DNA of 13,944 nucleotides from Polyangiaceae bacterium. GTDB taxonomy: Bacteria; Myxococcota; Polyangia; Polyangiales; Polyangiaceae. Both the position numbers and the translations under genes were made by a program. The DNA lies in NCBI GenBank assembly GCA_025936205.1, contig JAICTU010000229.1:1-13944 (forward strand). The letters run 5' to 3'. Below are positions 7,465-13,944 of the stretch, one piece after another. The notes below the pieces were generated by a model. The model was given only the letters and a program-made list of their open reading frames with translations. It was not told the origin of the DNA and ran no database searches. The number at the start of each line of letters is the position of its first letter. Position 1 is the stretch's first letter.

Positions 7465-8739
7465 TCACCCGGGTTCGGCGCGCACCCAGGCCGGGATGGC
7501 CCGCACGCCGGTGCGGCTCGTTCCGAGACATTGCGCGATCGCGGCGACCAGACCCTGGATGTCCTGGGACGCCTGGTGTGCGGTCAGCGTCAAGCGGACT
7601 CCAGCGCGGCGCCGCGGCACCGCGGGAAAGCAAGCGATGTTGACGAAGTAGCCGCGTGCGAGCAAGCCGGTTGCCAGCTCCATGGCGGCGCGTTCCTCGC
7701 CGGCCGGGATGAAGCGGATCGGCGTCCGATCCGTGCTGCTGACGGGCACACCCAGTTGGCGCGCGGCCGCATCAAAGGCCTGGATGCGCTCGGTGACCCG
7801 TGCCTGCAGCACCGGAAGTTCCTCGGACAAATGGATCCTGGCGGAAGCGACGCCCGCTCCGAGCTGCGCGGGCTGCAGCGGTCCGGAGAAGATGAGTGTC
7901 CGTCCCTCGGTCAGGATGCGCTCTGCGAGCTGCTGTTCAGGGAGGACCAGCGCGCCGCCCGCGGCCGCAAAGCTCTTCGACAAGCCGAAGATCACCGCCA
8001 TTCGCTCGTGCAACATGCGGCGCCCGAGCACGGTTCCAGCGCCGCGCTGCCCGCTCCAGCTGACACCATGAGCGTCGTCCACATAGGCAAACAGCGACGG
8101 CTGGCGATCGAGCAAGGAATACAGGCCGTCTACATCGAGCGCATCGCCGTGCATGCTGTAGATGCCGTCGCACAGATAGAACACTCGCGCATGCTGGCGG
8201 GAGAGGGTTGCCACACGTTCTTCGAGCCGAGCCATGTTGTTGTGACGCACGGCCTCGCACGGCACGCCGCGCAGCCTCAGCTCGGGTAGAACTCCCTGGA
8301 CGCTGGCGTGCACCTGAATGTCATACAGGACGGCATCCTCGTCTCCCACCAGCACCGGCAGCGCGCTCAGATGGCCCAGCGAGGTGCTCGGTGCGAGCAC
8401 CACTGGCGCTCCGCCGACCATGCGTGACAGCAATGTCTCAAACTCGCGGTACAGCGGCGCACTGACGTACGCGCGCGAAGACGAAAACTGTACTCCGTAG
8501 CGCAAGATGGCCTCGCACGCGGCGGTCTTGAGGCGCGCGTCAGTTTCGAGACCAAGATAAGAGCAACTCCCAAAATTGATCAGTCGCTGTCCATTCAGCT
8601 TGATCGATCGCCCATCGAATCTGTCGTCCTCTGCGGTCTGCCGAGCCAAGCCTCTCGCTTGGGCTTGGGACCATGTCGACTCCGCCAGCCGCTTCCTTTC
8701 CTCGACTCCAGGGCGAATCGCAAAATGAGCCGTAGACAT
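7465..8739 (-). CDS. PLP-dependent alpha-oxoamine synthase family enzyme (BioF/serine-palmitoyltransferase-like)
   Basis: This 424-aa fold-type-I PLP enzyme belongs to the family that condenses an amino acid with an acyl-thioester and releases CO2. The entry motif is NFGSCSYLGLETD (55-67). H144 in DIQVHAS is the residue expected to stack on the cofactor ring. D221 and H224 lie in VDDAHG, and K255 in FGLSKSFAAAGG is the expected PLP-lysine. DGIYSMHGD (191-199) matches the conserved FSMDGD-type segment. The ATG at 8739 has an AAAGGAA ribosome-binding site. No other biotin, sphingolipid, acyl-carrier or polyketide gene is in view, so the acyl donor and amino acid are unknown. The active-site wording differs from typical BioF, so 8-amino-7-oxononanoate synthase should not be assumed. 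A lipid or secondary-metabolite role is possible. The gene lies 95 bp upstream of the surface-repeat operon on the same strand and could be co-transcribed. Confidence 0.88.
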   Translation of the reverse strand: MSTAHFAIRPGVEERKRLAESTWSQAQARGLARQTAEDDRFDGRSIKLNGQRLINFGSCSYLGLETDARLKTAACEAILRYGVQFSSSRAYVSAPLYREFETLLSRMVGGAPVVLAPSTSLGHLSALPVLVGDEDAVLYDIQVHASVQGVLPELRLRGVPCEAVRHNNMARLEERVATLSRQHARVFYLCDGIYSMHGDALDVDGLYSLLDRQPSLFAYVDDAHGVSWSGQRGAGTVLGRRMLHERMAVIFGLSKSFAAAGGALVLPEQQLAERILTEGRTLIFSGPLQPAQLGAGVASARIHLSEELPVLQARVTERIQAFDAAARQLGVPVSSTDRTPIRFIPAGEERAAMELATGLLARGYFVNIACFPAVPRRRAGVRLTLTAHQASQDIQGLVAAIAQCLGTSRTGVRAIPAWVRAEPG

Positions 8740-9062
8740 TGGTTTCCTTTACGTTTCCGGTCGATCTGACGCAGGTCGCCCGCTCGCCGGGAGCGGCGCG
8801 AGTGTGCCATAATGAGACGATTGTTAAGGGACACTTTCGCGAGGAAAACGCCGTCGGGGTGACGACCCCGCCGAGGATTTTCGGCCCAGGCTGGTGGCAG
8901 TGGGACGAAGAAACACGGACCACAGGCAGCGCCGGAAAGTGGATCAGCAAGAGCGGGTGACTGGCGACGCTCGACGAGTCGTCTAGTAAGCTCCGGCCGT
9001 CTTCTTCGGGGTCCACGCGGCCCGGAGCGACGGGCGGGGGACTTACATACAGAGGAGACTGA
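8740..9062. promoter_or_regulatory. Divergent intergenic region with presumed promoters for both flanking genes
   Basis: This 323-bp gap lies between two genes reading outward, so both promoters should be here. I see a possible -10-like CATTAT on the minus strand near 8810 and a TAGTAA on the plus strand near 8984, neither with a convincing -35. A perfect 6-bp palindrome lies at 8855-8870. AGAGGAG ends 5 nt before the kinase ATG and is a good ribosome-binding site. A 73-codon TTG-started frame crosses the region but shows no recognisable domain. I see no RNA gene. Confidence 0.5.
8855..8870. promoter_or_regulatory. Short perfect palindrome, possible operator
   Basis: CGGGGT, spacer GACG, ACCCCG: a 6-bp perfect inverted repeat near the middle of the divergent intergenic region, a sensible place for a regulator to control both directions. 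It is short and GC-rich, so chance is a real alternative, and no cognate regulator is identified. Confidence 0.3.
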
Positions 9063-10964
9063 ATGAACGCCGCAACCCTACTCACGCTCGTCGCCTGCGC
9101 GGTCGAGGTCGTGATGGGGACGTTGGCGCTGGCTTTCGCCAGAGCGCCAGGCTGGCGGCACTTCCGCACCTTTGCGCTGGTCGCATTCTCCGCAGCAGCG
9201 TACGGGCTCGGCGACGCAGTATTCGCTAGCACCGCTCCGCCGGACGAGCTCGTGGTGATGGCGGCTCGTTCCAACCTGGCGATGGGCTGCCTGCATTGCG
9301 CCACCTGGATCGCGTATGTCCGGCACCAGTACTCGGATCCGCTGACCCGTCTGGATCGCTGTCTGATGGCGCTCCTGGGGGCCATCGGCTGCATCGGTCT
9401 GATCCCGGGATGGACGCACGGCACGCCGGTGCTGTTGCAAACGATCCCCTGGGCGGACGTGACGTATCACATCCCGACGGCGACACCCGCCGGCTCGGTG
9501 CTGATGCTGGCCGTGCCACTCTCGCTGGTGTTTTCAGCCTACAATTACGTGCGCAAGGCGCAGCAGAGAGCGCCCGGCGCGCGCGTGCACGTGCTGGGCT
9601 TTCTGCTCCTGTTCGCTGCGATGCTCAACGAGGTGCTCGTGGCGGACGGCTGGATCGAGAACTTGTATCTGGTCGACCTGGGGTTCCTCGCTGCGGTGCT
9701 GTCCGTGTGCGCGGAGATGACCTACCGCGTGACCGGCGATGCGCGGCGCCTGCAGGAGCTCTCGGACAACCTGGCTCGCCAGGTGGAGGAGCGCACCCGC
9801 GAGCTGATGCAGACGCGAGACAACCTCGCGCGTGCCGAGCGTCTGGCGGCGCTCGGACGCCTGAGCGCCAGCATCGGCCACGAAATCAATAACCCGCTCT
9901 CGTACGTGATCGGCAACCTGAACTACATCTGCGAGGAGCTGAATGACGATCAGAGCGAGCGCCAGGACGCCTTGATCCTGAGCGCGGTGGAAGACGCGCT
10001 CGGGGGGGCCGAGCGCATCCGGCGCATCGTGGCCGAGCTACGTGCTTTCGGGTCCTCGTCGGAGCGCGACGCACGCCGGGCCGTCGATGTGAATCAGCTG
10101 CTGGAAGAGGCGCTCAAAGTCGCGCGCGGCGAGACGCGCCATCGCGTCCGGATCGAACGTCGCTACGAACCGGTACCGAAGGTGATGGCGGATCCCACGC
10201 GCCTGACGCAGGTGTGCGTGAATCTGATCGTGAATGCCGCGCAATCGATTCCCGAGGAGCGCGCCGGCAGCGACGGCGCCATCGTCACCTTGCGTACGCG
10301 GACCTTGCCCAACGAGCGCCTGGCGCTGGAGATCAGCGACACCGGCGTGGGCATTCGCGAAGAAGCTCGCGAGCGCTTGTTCGAGCCGTTCTTTACGACC
10401 AAGGCCAGGGCCGGCGGTACCGGCCTTGGACTGTTCGTGTCGCTCGGTATCGTGACCAGCCTCGGCGGCACGATCGAGATCGACGGCCGCGCCGGCGAGG
10501 GCACGACCGTGCGCGTGATATTGCCGGCTCACCAGGGCGCCGAACCCGAGCAGGACGAAGTTGCGCGCAGCTCGATCCGGGGGCTGAAGAACCGCCGTCT
10601 GCTGGTGGTGGACGACGACGTGCTGGTCGCGCGCACGCTCGCACGTCAGCTCAGCGGCCATCACGTCGAGGTGGTGTCCAGCGGGCAGGCGGCGCTGGAG
10701 CGCCTCTCGGCCGGCAAGAGTAACTTCGACCTGGTCCTGTGTGACCTGATGATGCCCGACATGACGGGCATGGAAGTGTACGAGGCCGTCGAGGAGAGGT
10801 GCCCGGCGCTCGCCGAACGCTTCGTGTTCATCAGCGGCGGCGGCGTTACCGAACGCTCGAGGAAGTTCCTGGAAGCGCACGCCGATCGCGTGTTGCCCAA
10901 GCCGATCGACAATCGTCAGCTGTGTGAGCTGCTCGTGCGCTGCGAGCCCAACGGGCACGCCTGA
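9063..10964 (+). CDS. Seven-TM hybrid sensor histidine kinase with C-terminal receiver domain
   Basis: This 633-aa membrane sensor kinase has about seven hydrophobic helices in residues 3-220 (near 3-25, 35-55, 66-86, 97-117, 141-162, 174-194, 200-220), with short loops and no large sensor domain. A coiled coil follows (about 224-262). HisKA comes next, with H273 in ASIGHEINNPLS as phospho-acceptor. The HATPase domain has an N-box (VNLIVNAAQSIP, N391), G1 (DTGVG, 426-430), an F-box (EPFFTT) and G2 (GGTGLGL, 451-457). A receiver domain (about 511-628) has acidic residues D517-D519, phospho-acceptor D561 (LCDLMMPD), S591 and K613 (LPKPI). All catalytic residues expected for kinase and receiver are present. 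No DNA-binding regulator or Hpt protein is encoded nearby, so the output is unknown. The start is supported by AGAGGAG. A glycosyltransferase gene follows after 24 bp and is probably co-transcribed. Confidence 0.95.
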   Translation: MNAATLLTLVACAVEVVMGTLALAFARAPGWRHFRTFALVAFSAAAYGLGDAVFASTAPPDELVVMAARSNLAMGCLHCATWIAYVRHQYSDPLTRLDRCLMALLGAIGCIGLIPGWTHGTPVLLQTIPWADVTYHIPTATPAGSVLMLAVPLSLVFSAYNYVRKAQQRAPGARVHVLGFLLLFAAMLNEVLVADGWIENLYLVDLGFLAAVLSVCAEMTYRVTGDARRLQELSDNLARQVEERTRELMQTRDNLARAERLAALGRLSASIGHEINNPLSYVIGNLNYICEELNDDQSERQDALILSAVEDALGGAERIRRIVAELRAFGSSSERDARRAVDVNQLLEEALKVARGETRHRVRIERRYEPVPKVMADPTRLTQVCVNLIVNAAQSIPEERAGSDGAIVTLRTRTLPNERLALEISDTGVGIREEARERLFEPFFTTKARAGGTGLGLFVSLGIVTSLGGTIEIDGRAGEGTTVRVILPAHQGAEPEQDEVARSSIRGLKNRRLLVVDDDVLVARTLARQLSGHHVEVVSSGQAALERLSAGKSNFDLVLCDLMMPDMTGMEVYEAVEERCPALAERFVFISGGGVTERSRKFLEAHADRVLPKPIDNRQLCELLVRCEPNGHA

Positions 10965-10988
10965 CGTTGTAGACGTGATGGGGACCGG

Positions 10989-12035
10989 ATGAAGATTGCT
11001 TCCACGACGCTCACGGGTAACAGCGCAAAGATCATCGCTGAAGCCTTGGCCAGTGTGGTGGACTGGGTCGACCATTGCCTGGTGATCGACACCGGCGTCA
11101 CGGACGAAACGCTGCAGATCGCGAGGAGCGTCGCGGGTTCGAAGTACGTCGAGCGACGCTTCGAGTGGTGTCAGGACTTCGCGGCCGCCAGGAATTTTGC
11201 CCTCGACGCCGCGCACGAGCTCGGGGCGGACTGGGCTGTCACGCTCGACACCGACGAACGCATCCAGCTGAATGGCGAAGACGTACGGGCGGCCCTGGAG
11301 GTCGCCAGCGAGGGCGTGCTGATGTTGGCGGATTCGGGAAGGACCTACGCCAAAGAGCGCTGCTTTCGCCTGCCCATGGCGGAACGCTTCAGCGGCCCGA
11401 CGCACGAGGCCTTCCCTTCTTACAAGGTCGGAGCGCGCACGTTGCAGAGGGCGACGTTCAGCGAGCTCGGTAAATCGCCGGAAGCGCTCAGGCGCAAGTT
11501 CGAGCGCGACATCGCCATCCTGGAGAAGCACGTGCAAGCTCATCCGGATGATCCGCGCTGGCACTATTACCTGGGCGAGTCCTTCAAGAATTGCGGCCGC
11601 CTCGCGGAGGCCGTGGCTCCTTACGACAGATGCGCCGCGCTACGCGGCTGGAACGAGGAATCGGCGTGGGCGTGCTATCGAGCGGCTGAATGCCTGAGCG
11701 AGCTCGGACGCTTTGCCGATGCCTTGGACCGGTGCGCAATGGGGCTCGCACGGCACGCTGGCTTGGCAGAGCTGCCCTGGCTCGCTGCTTTCTGCTGCTT
11801 TCGGTCGGGCGATGCAGCTCAGGCTTGCTACTGGGCACGCCTTGCGATCATGCACGGCCTGTTCCGTGGCGACGGTGCTTCGGTCCCGCGCATCGGTTTT
11901 CGCCACCCTCCCGCGTTGTATGAGGGGCCCTATGACGTACTGCGTTTCGCGCTGCGCAGCTTGGGCGACGACGCGGGCGCGCACGAAGCCGAGGCACTGT
12001 ATCAACAGGCACTGCGGGCTCGCCTGGGCCCTTGA
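10989..12035 (+). CDS. Family-2 glycosyltransferase with TPR-like C-terminal region
   Basis: This 348-aa protein has an N-terminal GT-A fold of the GT2 type (about 1-160). It shows the TLTGNSAKIIAEALASV opening, VIDTGVTDET (usually DTGSTD; Ser is Val here), WCQDFAAARNFALDAA, the metal/nucleotide-binding DTD at 87-89 in LDTDERI, and THEAF (138-142), matching the usual VHE segment. The C-terminal half (about 175-345) is helical and TPR-like (DPRWHYYLGESFKNCGRLAE, CYRAAECLSELGRFADALDR). It has no signal peptide or TM helix, so it is probably cytosolic. Family knowledge indicates transfer of a sugar from an NDP-sugar to a glycan, lipid or protein; the acceptor is not deducible. It follows the hybrid kinase by 24 bp with only a modest GGGG-type ribosome-binding site, implying co-transcription. 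Confidence 0.87.
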   Translation: MKIASTTLTGNSAKIIAEALASVVDWVDHCLVIDTGVTDETLQIARSVAGSKYVERRFEWCQDFAAARNFALDAAHELGADWAVTLDTDERIQLNGEDVRAALEVASEGVLMLADSGRTYAKERCFRLPMAERFSGPTHEAFPSYKVGARTLQRATFSELGKSPEALRRKFERDIAILEKHVQAHPDDPRWHYYLGESFKNCGRLAEAVAPYDRCAALRGWNEESAWACYRAAECLSELGRFADALDRCAMGLARHAGLAELPWLAAFCCFRSGDAAQACYWARLAIMHGLFRGDGASVPRIGFRHPPALYEGPYDVLRFALRSLGDDAGAHEAEALYQQALRARLGP

Positions 12036-12250
12036 GTTGGCAGAGTGGCTCGGCGCGCAGCTTCACGAATCGCCGCCGCCATCGGCGATTGGCTCGGACC
12101 GGCCTGGATCGCCACGGCCGGCACTGCATGTTTCCCGCGCTGCTGAACGGGCTTGGCGCTCGGCGCCTGCCCGACCTAGTCTCGCGCGCAGCTGCGTTTG
12201 CCCTGCCTGCAGGCCAGCTGTCTCCCGCGTGGAGAGGAGCTTCTTTTTCC
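12036..12250. promoter_or_regulatory. Intergenic region before the DUF4331-like operon
   Basis: This 215-bp non-coding gap holds the two hairpins just after the glycosyltransferase gene and a 10-bp perfect palindrome, GCCTGCAGGC (12205-12214). A purine-rich GAGAGGAG (ending about 12 nt before the ATG at 12251) is the likely, rather distant, ribosome-binding site. The promoter of the exported-protein operon is expected here, but I could not pick out convincing -35/-10 boxes. Confidence 0.4.
12068..12090 (+). terminator. Hairpin after the glycosyltransferase gene, weak terminator candidate
   Basis: AATCGCCG and CGGCGATT form an 8-bp perfect stem around a 7-nt loop, 32 bp after the stop codon. 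No T-run follows, so intrinsic termination is doubtful. A second inverted repeat (CCGGCC at 12099-12104 with GGCCGG at 12116-12121) follows directly. Confidence 0.35.
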
Positions 12251-12961
12251 ATGAAACGACCCTTATTTTCGAGAACGCTGAGCTTGACGCTCGCCCTCAC
12301 GGTGGCGCCCTTGCTGGCCTTCGCCGCGGACCATGGCGACGTGCCTGCCGCCGGCACTGACCCTACCGCCGACATCACCGACCTGTACGCGTGGATGAGC
12401 CCGGACGCGAGCAAGCTGAACCTGGTGCTCGATGTGTACCCCAACGCGGGCGCCTCGGCGAGCTTCTCGCCCGCGGTGGTCTATGCGTTCTCAATCTCGA
12501 GCAGCCAGTCCTATGGTGACCCCCAGCAGTCGAAGAAGCTGCTGTGCAAATTCATCGACGCCACCAACATCGAGTGCTGGCTCGCCGGCGAGTACGTGGC
12601 GGGCAACCCCAGTGCGGCTCAGGGGATCACCAGCACCAGCGGCAAGCTGCGCGTGTACGCGGGGCGCCGCGATGATCCCTTCTTCCTCAACTACGTGGGC
12701 TTCGGCAACACCGTGAACGCAGCCGTTCAGGCCGCCGGAGCGGGCATGGTCCAGTTCGACAATCAGCAGTGCGCGGAGCTGACCCAGGATCAGCAAACTG
12801 CCCTGGTGGGGCTGCTGACGAGCGGGAATGACGGCGCAAAGGCGACGAACACCTTCGCCGGCCAGGCAGTGCTGTCCCTGGTGCTGCAGGTCGACAAGTC
12901 TCTGGTCGACGACGGCGGGCCCATCCTCGGTGTCTGGGCCAGCAGCCACTCGGTGAAGTGA
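12251..12961 (+). CDS. Exported DUF4331-family protein, N-terminal-half type
   Basis: This 236-aa protein has a Sec signal peptide (residues 1-25, cleavage after LLAFA). The mature start ADHGDVPAAGTDPTADITDL and the later VYAGRRDDPFFLNYVGFG (135-152) are hallmark segments of DUF4331 (PF14224), a family of exported proteins of unknown function. The chain stops right after GGPILGVWASSHSVK, which in full-length relatives I recall is mid-domain. A longer frame begins with TTG at 12032, but its extra 73 residues are Arg-rich and put the signal peptide internally, so the ATG at 12251 is chosen. The next gene starts 13 bp later and carries what looks like the rest of the domain. Location is periplasm, outer membrane or secreted; biochemical role is unknown. 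Confidence 0.82.
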   Translation: MKRPLFSRTLSLTLALTVAPLLAFAADHGDVPAAGTDPTADITDLYAWMSPDASKLNLVLDVYPNAGASASFSPAVVYAFSISSSQSYGDPQQSKKLLCKFIDATNIECWLAGEYVAGNPSAAQGITSTSGKLRVYAGRRDDPFFLNYVGFGNTVNAAVQAAGAGMVQFDNQQCAELTQDQQTALVGLLTSGNDGAKATNTFAGQAVLSLVLQVDKSLVDDGGPILGVWASSHSVK

Positions 12962-12974
12962 GGAGGAACGAACC

Positions 12975-13652
12975 ATGAAGCGTTACAACCTCGCTCTGTG
13001 CTGCGGTCTGCTTCTCCCCTTGGCCCTCGGCGCCTGCAATGGCGACGACAACGATGGCGACAAGGCCGACACCCCCAGCACGGCCGGCAACGCCAACCTG
13101 CTCCCGCCGGCCATTCCCAACGCCCGGGGCGCCAACAACCCGCCGGAGCTCGGCGACCGCATCGATCGCGCGGGCCGCCCCGCGATCGGCGCGGCGCTGA
13201 TCTCGACCTTCACGGCGGATGCTGACACCAAGCGCAAGGATACCGCCGATTACAATGCCGCGGGCCTGAGCAACCCCGCTTTCACTGCCACGATGAAGAC
13301 GAGCCTGGGCATCCTCGACGGGCTGGACAGTAACTGCGGCAACCAGTTGCTGGCCGACCAGGATCCCGCCAAGGACCGCTACGCGCCGCTCGCCAAGGTG
13401 CTGCTGGACGACCAGCTGTATCTGAACAGTGAGAGGCCGGGCAGCGTGTACCTGGGCGTCGAGGCCGAGGCGATCAAAGCCGTCATGCCGGGGCAGGGCG
13501 CAGGCGGCGGCCGGCAGCCGGGCGACGACGTGGTCGCGCGCAGCTACTCCGTGCTCGCGGCGGGCGCGCTGGGCGGCATCGACGACGGCGTGGACAAGGA
13601 CGATACCACCCCCGATCCGGCGACGTTCCCGTTCCTGGCGCCGCCCCAGTAA
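12975..13652 (+). CDS. Lipoprotein resembling the C-terminal half of DUF4331
   Basis: This 225-aa protein has a lipoprotein signal peptide with lipobox LGAC (Cys21), then an Asp/Asn-rich tether. Residues 60-80 (GDRIDRAGRPAIGAALI) match the segment that in single-chain DUF4331 proteins follows the VGVWA region. LDGLDSNCGNQLLAD (114-128), LAKVLLDDQLYLN (139-151) and the end DDVVARSYSVLAAG to TFPFLAPPQ resemble the usual C-terminal DUF4331 block. AGGAGG sits 8 nt before the ATG, immediately after the upstream stop, so the pair is coupled. The likely role is a membrane-anchored partner of the upstream protein. Function is unknown; family assignment rests on remembered motifs and is less certain than for the neighbour. 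Confidence 0.75.
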   Translation: MKRYNLALCCGLLLPLALGACNGDDNDGDKADTPSTAGNANLLPPAIPNARGANNPPELGDRIDRAGRPAIGAALISTFTADADTKRKDTADYNAAGLSNPAFTATMKTSLGILDGLDSNCGNQLLADQDPAKDRYAPLAKVLLDDQLYLNSERPGSVYLGVEAEAIKAVMPGQGAGGGRQPGDDVVARSYSVLAAGALGGIDDGVDKDDTTPDPATFPFLAPPQ

Positions 13653-13658
13653 GCCACA

Positions 13659-13944
13659 ATGCGCATCTCTGAGCTGGCGGCGCTCGGCGTCCTGATTGCG
13701 GCGCTGAGCGCCTGCCGCCATTCGCCCGCGCCGTCGTCCAACGGCGCGGGCGGCGCTGCCTCGCGGGCGGACGCTGCTGGCGGTGCAGGAGCCACTTCGG
13801 CTGCCGAGCTACAGGCGCAGCCGAGCGCTCCCGTCGATCTCGCCGGCGCCGAGCGCGCGGTGCCACAGCCGCTCACTCCGGGCGAGGTGGCGTTGCACAA
13901 CCTCGACGACCACATCAACTTGCTCGAGCGCAAGATCGAGGAGC
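13659..13944 (+). CDS. Putative lipoprotein, third gene of the DUF4331-like operon (3' partial)
   Basis: The frame is open from the ATG at 13659 to the window end (95 codons seen). The N-terminus MRISELAALGVLIAALSAC is a lipoprotein signal with lipobox LSAC (Cys19). A Gly/Ala/Ser/Pro-rich low-complexity linker follows (about 20-75). The last visible part (GEVALHNLDDHINLLERKI) is amphipathic and helical, the possible start of a TPR or coiled-coil domain. It begins 6 bp after the previous stop with no clear Shine-Dalgarno, so it probably depends on translational coupling. Function is not recognisable from this fragment. Confidence 0.72.
   Translation, partial: MRISELAALGVLIAALSACRHSPAPSSNGAGGAASRADAAGGAGATSAAELQAQPSAPVDLAGAERAVPQPLTPGEVALHNLDDHINLLERKIEE

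Noticed and set aside
7465..8739. Assignment as CqsA quorum-signal synthase or BioF
   Set aside because: The general fold fits, but active-site wording and the absence of partner genes do not single out either enzyme.
8795..8811. Sigma-54-like TGGCAC on the minus strand upstream of the oxoamine-synthase gene
   Set aside because: The -24 half is good, but the -12 half lacks TT and the GC spacing is off by one.
8740..8960. 73-codon TTG-started frame in the divergent intergenic region
   Set aside because: No ribosome-binding site or domain, and it overlaps the expected promoter region.
10038..11564. 508-codon open frame on - strand
   Set aside because: It lies across two well-supported + strand genes (kinase and glycosyltransferase) and shows only composition-driven sequence typical of high-GC antisense frames.
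12032..12250. TTG-started N-terminal extension of the DUF4331 protein, overlapping the glycosyltransferase stop
   Set aside because: The added residues are Arg-rich and would put the signal peptide inside the protein; the ATG at 12251 fits the export signal.
12687..13721. 344-codon open frame on - strand
   Set aside because: It is antisense to three exported-protein genes that have clear signals and family motifs.

Overview
The window is high-GC, tightly packed bacterial DNA with short gaps and frequent 4-bp stop/start overlaps. The mix of genes suggests a large-genome predatory or soil deltaproteobacterium such as a myxobacterium (Polyangiales-like). It includes a hybrid histidine kinase, an ECF sigma factor paired with a TPR-bearing membrane protein, an outer-membrane repeat protein, and DUF4331-type exported proteins. 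This placement is inference; no rRNA or other marker gene is present.

Region 1 (2-4329, + strand) is the end of a copper/silver efflux operon. It holds a CusB-like periplasmic adaptor whose start lies off the left edge, overlapped by 4 bp with a full-length CusA-like RND pump. The pump carries the three-methionine binding site and the proton-relay residues of the Cu(I)/Ag(I) subclass. A strong 17-bp hairpin (4343-4381) closes the operon and lies between convergent genes.

Region 2 (4397-8739, - strand) reads right to left. First comes a PLP-dependent alpha-oxoamine-synthase-family enzyme. After 95 bp there is a three-gene unit: an exported outer-membrane protein with 14-16-residue glycine/glutamine repeats, an ECF sigma factor 28 bp later, and a membrane protein with a C-terminal TPR-like domain that overlaps the sigma gene by 4 bp. 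The last is probably the anti-sigma factor. Together they look like a surface-to-transcription signalling unit, which is the most system-like arrangement here.

Region 3 (8740-9062) is a 323-bp divergent intergenic region that should hold the promoters for the two outward-facing transcription units. It contains one short perfect palindrome.

Region 4 (9063-12035, + strand) holds a seven-TM hybrid histidine kinase with a C-terminal receiver domain. A family-2 glycosyltransferase with a TPR-like C-terminus follows 24 bp later.

Region 5 (12251-13944, + strand) is a tight exported-protein operon. Two adjacent genes appear to carry the N-terminal and C-terminal halves of a DUF4331 protein. The first has a Sec signal peptide and the second a lipoprotein signal. 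A third lipoprotein gene starts 6 bp later and runs off the right edge. No tRNA, rRNA, CRISPR array, insertion sequence or phage gene was seen.
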